NCBI GenBank assembly: GCA_009801015.1
Contig: VHZZ01003376.1
Coordinates: 39,809 to 64,623, forward strand
Direction: 5' to 3'
DNA length: 24,815 nt
DNA from: Silene noctiflora
Taxonomy: Eukaryota; Streptophyta; Magnoliopsida; Caryophyllales; Caryophyllaceae
Shown: positions 10,978-20,725 of the stretch, piece after piece
How the letters are laid out: each line of letters opens with the position of its first letter
Numbering within the stretch: position 1 is the first letter of the stretch
Program-made: the position numbers and the translations under genes
The notes under the pieces: generated by a model
Told to the model about the DNA's origin: nothing
What the model saw: the letters and a program-made list of their open reading frames with translations, nothing else
Database searches by the model: none

Positions 10978-11913
10978 AAAATTATAACTTGTTTTGCATT
11001 TATATGTTATGGGGCGTTTGGTATAGGAAAGGGAGAGGGAATGAGGTCAACAAAGGGAGACAAGGGGTAAGAAATCAGATTCCCTTTGATTTAAAACATT
11101 GTTTGGCTTGAAACTCGACAAAACATCGAGCCCTTGAACTCCACCCCAACAACACCCAGTACCATCACTCCCACCACAAAAATTGCCAACGGCACTGGCG
11201 GTAACTCTCGTTCCTCAAACCATCCACCTGCACCATCGTTTCCCCCAATCCCCACCGTTGAAAACCGCCACAGTTGACTTTGAAACACCCTCCCTCAATC
11301 TCGAAATTCCCTTCAACGCTATATATATGGTGTTTTGGGAGGTGGAGAAGGGAATTTCGGGGTTAGGGGAGGATGTTTCAAGGCTGGGGAGTGGTGGCTA
11401 TGAGTGAAGGGTTGTGGGTGGTGCGCTGGAAGCGTGAAGGCAGTGGGGGAAGCAATTTGATGGTGGGGTAAATGGTGATGAACGAGATGGGGTGCACGGA
11501 GTTCGGTAAGCGATGGAGAGGGAAGAGTTGCCGGCGGTGGTTGTGGGTCACCGGCGACCATGATGGCAGAAGGGCGTCAATGGTGGGCTTCAAGTGGTGG
11601 TGGCAGGTGTCGGAATGTGGTAGTGACGGTTGATAATGGTGGATAGTAGGTGTTGGTTGGGGTGATTGGGGAAAGGGAATGGGATACCCATGGGGGGTGG
11701 GGTGAATGGATGTAAAGGTATCAAGGGGTAAGAAGGAGGGTAAGAGAATGATTGATTTGCTTAAACAAACACTAACTAAGGGAATGACGGATTTTTATTC
11801 CCTTTCCCTTTCTTTAACCCTATAGCAAACGCCCCCATATGTTATTTGATTTCCAACAATTTCTTTCAATTAAACAAGAAAAATTATAACTTGTTTTGCA
11901 TTTATATGTTATT
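10978..11913 (+). repeat. 66-bp tandem repeat split by the foldback element
   Basis: AAAATTATAACTTGTTTTGC followed by ATTTATATGTTAT occurs at about 10978-11010 and again at about 11880-11912. If the 826-bp element and one copy of its target duplication are removed, the two become a tandem pair with a period of about 66 bp (TTTGATTTCC against TTTGACTTCC downstream). The insertion therefore came after the tandem duplication. Confidence 0.7.
11011..11836. mobile_element. Foldback / MULE-like non-autonomous element with 9-bp target duplication
   Basis: The left terminus GGGGCGTTTGGTATAGG is inverted at the right terminus CCTATAGCAAACGCCCC, followed inward by AAAGGGAGAGGGAAT-type sequence on both sides. 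ATATGTTAT directly flanks each end (11002-11010 and 11837-11845). A 9-bp duplication is typical of Mutator-like elements. The interior is itself inverted: 11276-11320 pairs with 11343-11385 (GAAATTCCCTT against AAGGGAATTTC, GAAACACCCTC against GAGGATGTTTC). The left arm is C/A-rich and the right arm G/T-rich. Open frames on both strands (11091-11593) follow from this composition and are not genes. Confidence 0.75.
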
Positions 11914-12209
11914 TGACTTCCTAGCAGTTCCTTCCCTTCTCTTCTCCCAAAACCTAACCAATTCGTTAATATTTCGACAATAATGGATCGTAATTTGTAC
12001 ACATAAATTAACTTTTTTAATACCGTATTTTAATCAATTTGATTAATATTTTTTTTATTAAAAAGGTTTATTTTAAAAATTAGGGTTTGGATTGATGTTG
12101 ATTACAATTAAAAAAACGGGTCGTTGAAGGGGATGATTGTGGGGTTGTCGAACAGGACGGAGTAGGGTGGTTGAAGACAACCGGCCTGTTCATCCGCTGG
12201 ATCCTTACA

Positions 12210-12218
12210 AAACCCTAA
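12210..12218 (+). promoter_or_regulatory. Telo-box-like motif
   Basis: AAACCCTAA sits 80 bp upstream of the ATG at 12298. Telo-boxes are found in promoters and leaders of many plant translation and growth-related genes. Chance occurrence is possible in A/C-rich DNA. Confidence 0.35.
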
Positions 12219-12297
12219 AAAAACCAACTCATCCCCTAAAAAATCCCTAATTTATGTTTCAATTTATCAGAAGAAATCTCATCAATAATTACCCAAA

Positions 12298-12501
12298 ATG
12301 GTTTCCAAAAAGATGAAGAAAACCCCAATTAAATCCCTCAAGGACTGTCGCCGTACTCCGTATTACAACCGCAAGAAAACCCTTGTCAAATCCACCTCTG
12401 AAAAGTATGATTTTGTTGTTAGGCTTGTGATTGATGATGAAGTTTTGAATTTTTATGTGTTAAAAAGGCTTGGAGGGGAGAGGATTGTTTGTGTTGGGTG
12501 A
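12298..12501 (+). CDS. Short orphan ORF, 67 aa, possible gene fragment
   Basis: The ORF starts ATGGTTTCC in a good plant start context (CCCAAAATGG). It encodes a Lys/Arg-rich N-terminus (MVSKKMKKTPIK, then RRTPYYNRKKTLVK) and a hydrophobic/acidic second half (FVVRLVIDDEVLNFYVLKR), ending CVG. I do not recognise a family. The basic start could be a nuclear-localisation or nucleic-acid-binding segment. The leader has A/C-rich CCCTAA sequence that looks like a real 5' UTR. The abrupt end, and the lack of an obvious second exon downstream, suggest either a very small gene or a first-exon remnant carried by duplication. Confidence 0.35.
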   Translation: MVSKKMKKTPIKSLKDCRRTPYYNRKKTLVKSTSEKYDFVVRLVIDDEVLNFYVLKRLGGERIVCVG

Positions 12502-12640
12502 GGAAATCGTTGTATACTGCTTTTTTTTTTTCTTTCTTCCTCTCTCTTGTTAGGGTTGAGAAATGAGAAGGTCATATTCGGAATAAAGGGCAAAAAAGTG
12601 CGTGATTAAGTAAATTAGTGCGTGAGATTTAGCAATTACG

Positions 12641-12807
12641 TAAATTTATTCATTTATAGGTTATTTGATTTCCAACAATTTCTTTCCATTAAACAAAATC
12701 ATCCATTGTGTACTCATTTTAATTGCACTTTCCAATCTAAATTTATTCATTCATAGGTTATTTGATTTCCAACAATTTCTTTCAATTAAACAAGATAATC
12801 CATTATA
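12641..12807 (+). repeat. 97-bp-period direct repeat, also related to 11841-11879
   Basis: TAAATTTATTCATTTATAGG followed by TTATTTGATTTCCAACAATT at 12641 recurs at 12738 with few changes. The core GTTATTTGATTTCCAACAAT also occurs at 11841, next to the foldback element, giving three copies within 1 kb. It could be a dispersed AT-rich repeat spread by local duplication. Confidence 0.7.
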
Positions 12808-13519
12808 ACCTTTCCTAAATTATACTTGCCATTCAAAGATGTTCATTTATTTTAAATTTTTTCGATAATTATAATCTTTTAGTTTTCACGTCGACAAATT
12901 CGATCTTTTGAAATTATATTCATACATAAAAATGCTTCCACTCAAATAGGAAGAATATTGCTTTAAGATCAAATAATAGACACACAACCATTGCACTATT
13001 AAAAACTTGGTAAAGAGTTTGATACATTGCTTTCATCTAAAAAAGAGTTGATTATGAGTATAAAATGAATGTATCTTCAAACACCTCTTGAAAAACAGCT
13101 ACAACTACACTAGAAAATCCTCACCCACTCTTGATTATCCAAATTCAAATCAAATTAATTGATTAAATGAGTCTGAGGCATCATTAATTTTGGTTGTTAT
13201 CATAACATTATCATTATTAAATTAAAAAAAAAAAAGCAACAACCCTTTTGTATTCTTAATTAATTAATTAATTGATTTGTGTGCATAATTAGCTTTGATT
13301 TGATAATGCATTTGCTTCAGCTTTACTTACTTCTCTAATTAAGCGGCTTTGGTGAATTGGTGGGTCATTACTCATTTTGTGTTACTCATAAGTCATCACC
13401 ATTTTTATGCAAAATTCTTCACTTTGCAAATTTCAGGATTCAACCAAACTTACCATATTAAGGAAATAATCTCTTCCTTGTCATACTGGTATGTCATATT
13501 ATAACCCTTTTTTAGATCT
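12808..13519. other. Intergenic AT-rich spacer, no gene seen
   Basis: Contains a TTAATTAATTAATTAATTG microsatellite-like stretch near 13257 and a poly-A run near 13225. No open frame or RNA gene is supported. Confidence 0.5.
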
Positions 13520-13587
13520 TACTACTCATTTGTTTACATTTTATAGTTTAATTAGAGGTAAACAAATAATTGAAACGGAGGGAACAC
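13520..13587. mobile_element. Degraded Stowaway MITE remnant
   Basis: TACTACTCATTTGTTTACAT at the left faces GGTAAACAAATAATTGAAAC and then GGAGGGAA at the right. GTTTAC/GTAAAC and the GGAGGGA end match other Stowaways in this window (19916-20007). It is only about 68 bp long and lacks the perfect TA ends, so it is an eroded copy. Confidence 0.5.
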
Positions 13588-13881
13588 GTTTTTTTTTTAG
13601 TCAGTAACTCTTTGTTCGTTTTCTTGTTTTTATATAGTTTGCATTGCTCCAGAGGTGGGTGGAGCAAGAATGAAACTTTGGGGTAGAAAAATTTCCTCCT
13701 CTTGTTTTATATTTATACTAAGGTCTCGTGTTTAGGGACATCTGGGTAGCAAAAATCGATAACTTTTAACTATTTTTTGGGTCTTTGGGGGTAGCGCCTT
13801 GCTACCGGCTAGCTCCGCCCCTGCATTGCTCTGTCATGTGAGTGTGCCCAGTGTCTCCCTTTTCTATTACTCCTATTATTT

Positions 13882-13959
13882 TGATGAATATATCATCTTT
13901 AAACTGAGTCAAAAAACTCTTGAGTGATGAATATATCATCTTTAAACTGAGTCAAAAAA
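13882..13959 (+). repeat. 43-bp tandem duplication
   Basis: TGATGAATATATCATCTTTA followed by AACTGAGTCAAAAAA is present at 13882 and 13925, nearly two full copies. It is upstream of the IQD gene. Confidence 0.85.
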
Positions 13960-14057
13960 TGTCAAATTTCCATTGACAAAATTTGACCATTCAAGGAATT
14001 TATTAATTATCAATTTTTTTCCTGATTTGTTTACAATTCAGTCGTTTCAGTAGTCTC

Positions 14058-14176
14058 TTGTGATGCATTATATTAGCAGTTTGTGCTATCATTTGTCCTA
14101 AGTTGATTCACTATATTGTGATGCATTATATTAGCAGTTTGTGCTATCATTTGTCCTAAGTTGATTCACTATATTG
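14058..14176 (+). repeat. 58-bp perfect tandem duplication
   Basis: The unit starting TTGTGATGCATTATATTAGC occurs at 14058 and 14116 with no visible difference, followed by the first bases of a third copy. A perfect match implies a recent event. Confidence 0.9.
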
Positions 14177-14385
14177 CCTTTAAATTCATAATACTACTTC
14201 ATGCTGAAAGTTAAATGGTGGTGGCACTGGTGTCAAAACTTACTGCCACACACTAATATTTTTGTCACCGCTATGCAATGCCTTCCATTCTGATAATCCG
14301 CTTATGATGAGTATGCCTTCATGTTAGAATTACATTGGTGATATGTTGATGATAATACACTCTTTGACTCTTATTCATTTATTTC

Positions 14386-14430
14386 ATAATGTTTTCAGGC
14401 ATAATTATTTGATAATGTTTTCAGGCATAA
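14386..14430 (+). promoter_or_regulatory. Duplicated splice-acceptor-like motif upstream of IQD start
   Basis: ATAATGTTTTCAGGCATAA occurs at 14386-14404 and 14412-14430, 26 bp apart. Each holds a pyrimidine-run plus CAG that could serve as the 3' splice site of a 5'-UTR intron (AG ending at 14398 and 14424), 48-74 bp before the ATG. No donor can be pinned down. Confidence 0.4.
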
Positions 14431-14471
14431 GCTAAAATAAAGAATAGACATCTGAATACCCGATTATCAGA

Positions 14472-17274
14472 ATGGGATCTGGAAATTGGTTCAAGACAAT
14501 TATTAGCAAGAAGAAAGTGAAAGTTGACAAATCAAGTCTAGCAAAGGTTTGCAGCATATTTTGTTTTACAACACTTTATTATCATGTACTCCGTATTGTG
14601 TAATGTTGAATTGTGCTTATTGGTAAAAACTGAATTTCCGCATATTTTGTTTTACAACAGTTTCCTTCTGTACTAATGCGAAACATGTTAGTGGAATTGT
14701 GATGCAGATCATCTGTTCCTTCTTTTTCATATTTGTTGCAAACTCAAATTAAATTAATTTAGACCTCGAAATCTTCTGGATACATAAACTCACTATGTAA
14801 TACTATAACATGATGTTGCAACTTCCTTTGATATTTAAGATGTAGTTTTACCATTCAAAAATGTAGTATTCGAGCCTCAATGATTCACTTCATCTATCGC
14901 ATACCTCTCATTTTCCGAGTAACATAACATCTGTAAGTATACCCCAAAAAGAGAAGGTATTTCTGAGTAGGATTCTTATTTTGCTCATGTCTATCCAACT
15001 GATACTATTATGAATCAAGGCACAAAGACAGCTAATTGCTTCATGTTCTTCAGATATTTGTTGATTAGTGTTAATCACATAGTCATATCACATTGCATGA
15101 ATTTACAGGGTTCTAACAAGACAAGTGGCTCGAAAAGTAAAGACCTTAATCTAGAGGACAATGGCAATGGCAAGGTCAGCTCTAAATCTAATGGTGCTCT
15201 TCCAAAGCTCAGTGAAGATGTTGCAGCTACTAGGATACAGACTGCAATCAGGGCCTACATGGTACATTATGAACTTGGCGATTCTTCCATATGATTTCAG
15301 GACTTGCAATTATTCCGCTGAATTAGCTTTGAAAGGCGCAAGGCACTCCAATGGGATGAACAGTTCTGGAGGGACTTTCTGTCTTAAGGGGTTTTAAGAA
15401 CCCCACATGTTTTTTTAAGTACAAGTTGTTTTTACCAAACTAAGTTTGCCTAATCCTAACATTTTATAGTTTACGACCCCTTAATGAAAGGAATATTATG
15501 TCAATGGAACAAATATTGCAATCTAGAAGAAAATATTGTCGAAATTGCATAGTATTATGCTTTGCAATCTAGAACATTTTTTGCTAATTGCCTTAGTAAG
15601 CCTTGCGCCCGAACCCCTAGACGCCGATTTAGGTGTGCTTTTTTAAACTAAAGCCACTGCTAAACGCTAGAAGCTGTTCTTTTTGTTGGTGATGTAAATA
15701 GACAGGGTGGTAGGATGATAGTTTCTAATGCTTCATGAATTTTTTGTTTTGTCTGTAGGCAAGGAAAACTGTAAGGCGTATGAAAGGTACAATAAGATTC
15801 CAGAAACTTACAGAACTTAAGTCAGTGAAAAAACAATCTACGAGCACATTAGCTCATCTGCATTCATGGAGTAGGATACAATCTGAAATTAGAAACCGCC
15901 GTCTGAGTATGGTTATTGAAGGACGTCGCACACAAAAGAAGCTAGATAGCCAACTGAAGCTTGAGGCAAAACTTCATGACTTGGAGGTATGTATGATACT
16001 CAAGATCAACTTATAAGATTAGACTGCCATTTTTCACTTGTTTCAAAGAGAAGAGTTTTTGCTGGCAAATCATGGATTTACTGCCTTCAAATGATTATTA
16101 TAGTGCATCTTTCCTTCTCTAGAAATTACAACTTAGACCTGAGGCTTCATGTCGTCACATAGCTTTTGATGCAGCCGACGATATCTTGGCCTCGTGATTA
16201 AGATGGAGGTACAATAAGGTTCAAAGAGACCAAAACTCCCTCCCTTGTTGCATTGGTCGTAACCTCATTATTGAAAAATGAAACCATTGTATCAGATAAC
16301 GTCCAACTTCATCGCGACAGACTAACAGAGTTAAGATTTTGCTACCACGACCAGCTACTGCATTCTGAGGCAGTACCTGCCACATTTGTTATAGGAAGGC
16401 CGAGAGTTGGCTGCAGCAACTGATTCCAAATGTCTCAAACTGAGATTTAATACAATGTATATGCTCTTTTGACAGGTGGAGTGGAATAGTGGTGCCGATA
16501 CAATGGAGGAGATACTAGCAAGAATACATCAAAAGGAAGAGGCAGCAGTGAAGAGGGAGCGAGCAATGGCTTACGCGTTCAATCATCAAGTAAATAGCTC
16601 AATTAATCATAATTATGTTTATATTTCGCTTGGTTTTTACTTACTCCAACCATTTGTGTTGCCTCTTTTGACTTTGTTGGTAACCTTTGACCATAATTCA
16701 CCAAATATATGTGAAGTTACAGGGCTCGCATTAGTACTACCTTTGATTTATCAAATTAACTATTTTCAAATTTTTTAAAACTATTTTAAGAAAATAGCAG
16801 TCAAAGAATCAAAGATGACTATCAAAATCAAAGGAGGCAATATAAATAGAAGGAAGAAAGTATTGGCCTTGCTTTTTACTACTGTATTTGACTTTGTACG
16901 ATGCATGATTCTAGTGGAGGGCAAATTGCAACCAAAATCAAGGCCCTTATCCTTCGGAACTTGGAAAATCTAATTGGGGATGGAGCTGGAAGGAACGATG
17001 GATTGCTGCTCGGCCGTGGGAAAACCGATTGCCATCTCCATCTATCAGTCCGAAGAAGGTGCAAACTAAGCCGACAATCAAGGTTGGGAAGAACAGCTAT
17101 CTTTTATCTACTCAGAAATCAGTTCCTTCCAAATCCGCCATGCTTAATTTAAAGACAACTGAAAAAGGCAGAAGATTGTCGTACCCAGGAGCCGATAAAC
17201 CAGTTGTGAAAAAATCAGATACTCCTACGAAACTACAAGAAGCAACTGTTGAGAAAACGAAGTTGGCGTCTTAG
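14472..17274 (+). CDS. IQ67-domain protein (IQD10/11/12-like), calmodulin-binding, 309 aa
   Basis: Five phase-0 exons: 14472-14546, 15109-15261, 15759-15986, 16476-16589, 16915-17274 (TAG 17272-17274). The start MGSGNWFKTIISKKK is the usual IQD N-terminus. The IQ67 domain spans about residues 63-129. IQ-1 is IQTAIRAYMAR (68-78), split by the exon 2/3 junction as usual in this family. The second repeat (RFQKLTELKSVKKQ, about 89-102) is degenerate. The third is RIQSEIRNRR (about 115-124). The key Gln residues (69, 91, 117) keep the canonical 22 and 26 spacing. Further on are KRERAMAYAFNHQ and the plant IQD block WGWSWKERWIAARPWENR, then a Lys-rich tail. IQD proteins bind calmodulin and act as scaffolds at microtubules, plasma membrane or nucleus. 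The gene is complete and converges on the TCP gene. Confidence 0.95.
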
Positions 17275-17721
17275 GAGAAAACATACAGATTCACAGATTT
17301 CCCTCGTTATTTCCAATCAATCGTCTTCATTTAAATGCTACTATTATTAATCTTATAAAAAATTACTTAAATTATGTATACTTGCTGGTGTGTGTATAGT
17401 TCTCCAATTGATACTGAATAAACATATAGGCACTCATCTGGCTTCGTCATTTCCGTTAATTTTTTCACCTTTTCCTTGCAATTTCATTTCGATTTGTAAA
17501 TGTTGAAGAGAATGTACTATTTATGATGTATATATAAATATAATGCAGTTTTGAAAGATAATCCATGGATGCTGTGACCCTGCAATACAGTCTTTTTATT
17601 TAACATTCACTACAGAGTTGTAAGTTGTAACTCAATACAATAAGAGATGCATACACTGAACTACCATAAAACTGACAAGGGCATTAAGAAAGAGGCAAGC
17701 TTGTAATCTTGCATACAAGTT
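17275..17721. other. Convergent 3' intergenic region between IQD and TCP genes
   Basis: 447 bp shared by the two 3' ends. AT-rich, with several AATAAA-like variants on both strands (for example TGAATAAAC near 17415 on +). The two transcripts may overlap if both use distal poly-A sites. No ORF or repeat is supported. Confidence 0.5.
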
Positions 17722-18342
17722 TCAAATATCAGCCATTGATTCAACATGATTGTTGGATGCTGGCATGGGAAATATTCCCTGATTAAACGACCTCTCAAAC
17801 TGTTCCTGATATTGATGCCTTTGAGTAGAATTATACGACTTTGAAACCTCGTTAGAGAACGGAATTCTGACAAATGCTTCACATGAGGATGAAGGAAAGC
17901 ATGAATTTTCGATCATGTGAGGGTGAGGAAATAACGCAGAGTTGTCCATGTAACGGTTTCCTGATGAGTTGTTTACATAATCAGATAAGCTGGGGATGTT
18001 CTGAACATATACAGCGTCCTCAAATTCTCCTTCATCAGACATTTTGAGGTCATTGGAGTGACCCGGCCGAACAAGGTAATCATAGTGTTGAGAAGATATG
18101 TCGAATAACTTCTCAATGGAGTCTTTAGACTTCTCGATAAGCCAATCAATGGTCTCGCTGGCACTTTCATAGCCAAGTCGATCCTGGACATCGTAGAATT
18201 GAATAGCTGTCTCGGGTGACAACCGAACCCTCCGGTCTTTTGGACCTTGGGCAGTGTCGACTTTAGTAGGCCGATATTTCCGCTTTGATGGCCGTGTAGT
18301 AGGCCCGTCTAGAATGTCAACTGTCTTTCCTGATGCAACCAT
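17722..18342 (-). CDS. Class II TCP transcription factor, divergent, 206 aa
   Basis: Single-exon ORF. The TCP domain occupies about residues 20-78. The basic region is KRKYRPTKVDTAQGPKDRRV, helix I is AIQFYDVQDRLG, and helix II is ETIDWLIEKSKDSIEKL. The short basic region and RDRRVRLS-like core put it in class II (CIN or CYC/TB1). FYDVQDRLG favours CIN, while TAQGP and the DWL-EKSK-SI helix recall CYC/TB1. The usual KDRHSK start is changed to KYRPTK. The rest is Ser/Asn/His-rich and disordered, typical of activation regions, and ends SMADI. No Arg-rich R domain is seen. No miR319 target-like coding motif was noticed. TCPs bind GGNCCC-type sites as dimers and control leaf and flower growth. 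The protein is short for CIN members (usually 300 aa or more). The ATG at 18342 lies directly after CAG, so a 5'-UTR intron is possible. Confidence 0.9.
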   Translation of the reverse strand: MVASGKTVDILDGPTTRPSKRKYRPTKVDTAQGPKDRRVRLSPETAIQFYDVQDRLGYESASETIDWLIEKSKDSIEKLFDISSQHYDYLVRPGHSNDLKMSDEGEFEDAVYVQNIPSLSDYVNNSSGNRYMDNSALFPHPHMIENSCFPSSSCEAFVRIPFSNEVSKSYNSTQRHQYQEQFERSFNQGIFPMPASNNHVESMADI

Positions 18343-19913
18343 CTGTACCGTTCAGGTAGTTTTACCCGAGTATTAGCTTCCGTTTCACAAATTTTACCAA
18401 AATGAATGTAATGATTTAGTTAGCGTTGTAACTAGTAGTTATGCTATGTGTTCTTATAAAGTGTTCAAATAATTGGCATCATTTTGGCTTCTCCTTCATC
18501 CACTGTATAACTTTTAGAAGTTGCATCAGAACAACAGACTCTTGATTCCCTGGAGAAATAGTTATTGTGTCAGCTTGCGAACGGTTGATATGACATTGCT
18601 TACACTATCATTCAAAAATCCTGGAAAAAATAAAACCGACAGCCTATATCAGTTCATATGTTGGGCAGTTTAAAAGTCACAGTATGTTTTGGACAAGGTA
18701 ACATAGCTAGCTTAAATCGCGGAGTATCCATTAACACTCAAAAACAAAAACCATTTCAGCACTTAACTTGTTTTTATATAGTGTTACGTGCGACTAGACC
18801 TGAAAAACATATCATACTTGTCTGACCACCCGGATAACTAGACTTGAAATCCAAATTATACTCGAGCAAAAGAGCCCAAATATGATCCGAAATCCAAATT
18901 TATTTGAACTAGGCTTGCCATTTGATCTGAAATTTGTTGAGCCTGATACGGATACCTATGTGATCTTAAATGATGTGACCTGAGACCATCCGACTCAAAC
19001 TAGCCGGATGTGCCGGTAATCTGAATGATTCATTTACCAGTTATACGTGTGACTCCCACATGCAAACTAATATTCATTGACGAAGAAAACTAAAGAAGCG
19101 GAAATGCTTAACGATGGCACTGTTATTGATGTCAGTAGACAAAACAATTCCATGCATTTGAAGAAACCTGCTGACAGTAAAACTGTTTAGTAGTCCGTAG
19201 TAACTAGTAACCACTTTTGGCGCTTTCTGCCAATAATTGGCTACTTTTTGTTCTATATTCTGTTCATGTAAATTCACTACATTTATATCCACTGTTACGG
19301 ACCCGTGTGGCTATGACCAACAATTCTCTTTTTACATATTCATCGATGAAATCTTCATCGAAAAAGTAAATGCAATGAAGTTAAATGAAGATAGAGAGGA
19401 GGTGCAATGAAGTTTTCAAGTAATCTTCAAACTGAGGTTCACATGTGAGATGGGGATCAGCTTAAGTATCTGAAATCTGAATGACTGAATCAAACATAAC
19501 CAAAAGTTGTGTTTGTACTATTTTTTGTAATGAAGTATTGTGTTCCTTTTGTGGGCCACCTTGATATGACAACTTTTTCCCCCTGCATTCTCTTACTTAA
19601 CACTGTTTCTTAACACTTAACAGATCTTTACCTTCAAATGCTGGATTTTACTTAGTCTCTGAATTCACTCAGAATATAAGTTAAGCCTGTTGCCGTCTTT
19701 TAAGACGAACATATTTGTTTTAAGATTAAAATGAACAATTACCACCCCAATTCGATAGATCATAGATGGGACAAAGTCTTTGGTAATCTCGAGACATTTT
19801 GTTTTTGTGTCATCGAACCTATATGACATGGTTTAAGATAAGATCGATATATTCAACTTAAACAATAATTTGTAAAGTTCAGTTATTATATAAGGCCATT
19901 CTTGTTTTTTTAC
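18343..19913. other. Upstream region of TCP gene, no further gene seen
   Basis: Holds the TCP promoter/leader. At about 18790-19010 there is degenerate low-complexity DNA (CTGAAATCCAAAT, GACCTGA, CCGACTCAAAC) like the eroded hAT interiors elsewhere in the window. A 12-bp palindrome TTCATCGATGAA is at 19339-19350. ORFs at 19074-19292 show no motif and are not called. Confidence 0.5.
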
Positions 19914-19915
19914 TA

Positions 19916-20007
19916 CTCCCTCACTCACAATCATTTGTTTATCTTTTATATTCATTGTGAGAGATATTTTAATCAATCGTAAACAGTAGTTCCTTGTTTC
20001 ATAGGAG
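19916..20007. mobile_element. Stowaway MITE, degraded
   Basis: TA plus CTCCCTCACTCACAATCATT begins the element and ATAGGAG plus TA ends it (TA at 19914-19915 and 20008-20009). Internal TTGTTTATC pairs with GTAAACAG. GTGAGAGATATTTTAATCAA is typical of dicot Stowaways. About 92 bp, with the right terminus eroded. Confidence 0.6.
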
Positions 20008-20009
20008 TA

Positions 20010-20340
20010 TAACTGTTAGATGTGATGTTAGAGAAGCAAGAGAGGAGGGAAAAGAGAGGGAAATGCGAATTCCATCGTTGATGGAGTATATGAAAGTGAC
20101 ATTATAACATATGTGTAACATGGTATGTGTCTTTTGTTGTTCCCTTTTACATAAATCATGCGTGCTCGTACACCACGCTTCTGAACTTATTACTGTGTCT
20201 TCACAGATTAACGTCCCTCACGTATTGCTTCTCGAATTTTTTGACCAATTGAGGTTATTTAGCAAATTAATTGGAATTTAAGGCCCGTTTCAAATTATTT
20301 AGAGTCCATGGGTTTACGTCATCACTTTTTATTTTATTTT
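20010..20340. other. Intergenic, no feature seen
   Basis: AT-rich spacer between the Stowaway and the minisatellite. Nothing supported. Confidence 0.4.
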
Positions 20341-20344
20341 TCCA

Positions 20345-20725
20345 GTTTTTAGGAAATGCCGCTTGGGAAACCAACGGCTTTAGTGTCTCTTAAGTAGCCA
20401 GAAGCGGATGCATGGTTGGCTTTAGTGAAGAGGGTAAGCTGTCGGGAAAACCAACGGTTTTACCAAATTTTCACTCCCAACATTTTGCAGTAGCTACTGG
20501 AAATTCTGGGAGAGTGGTGAAGAGGGTAAGCCTCTGAGAAGACTAGCGGCTTCACCAAATTTTCACTTCCAACATTTTCTAGTAGCTACTAGAAGTTCTA
20601 GGAAGGTGGTAGAAGAGGGTAAGCCACTGGGAAGACCGGCGGTTTCAGCAGAATTCCCATTTTCCAGAATATTGGAACTTTTTTAAAAAATGGAAAGGGG
20701 TAAGCCGCTAATCTTCCTGGCAGTT
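20345..20725 (+). repeat. Minisatellite, units of about 92 bp with internal hairpins
   Basis: Units begin GAAGAGGGTAAGC at 20427, 20519 and 20612. A shortened fourth begins at 20693 (GAAAGGGGTAAGCCGCT), and a partial earlier unit around 20357 has GCCGCTTGGGAAACCAACGG. Each unit has inverted arms around a CAGTAGCTACTG core; the second unit has a perfect 16-bp palindrome TCTAGTAGCTACTAGA at 20578-20593. The arms TTCACTCCCA and TGGGAGAGTGGTGAA also pair. It is more GC-rich than its surroundings. Possibly the terminal repeat array of a decayed transposon. Confidence 0.8.

Noticed and set aside
11091..11593. Several overlapping frames on both strands, Pro/His-rich or Gly/Val-rich
   Set aside because: All lie in the C/A- and G/T-skewed arms of the foldback element 11011-11836.
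16590..16778. Extension of the IQD exon 4 reading frame past the donor site
   Set aside because: The frame stays open through the intron by chance; the GTAAAT donor at 16590 and the WRANCNQ continuation at 16915 match the IQD family pattern.
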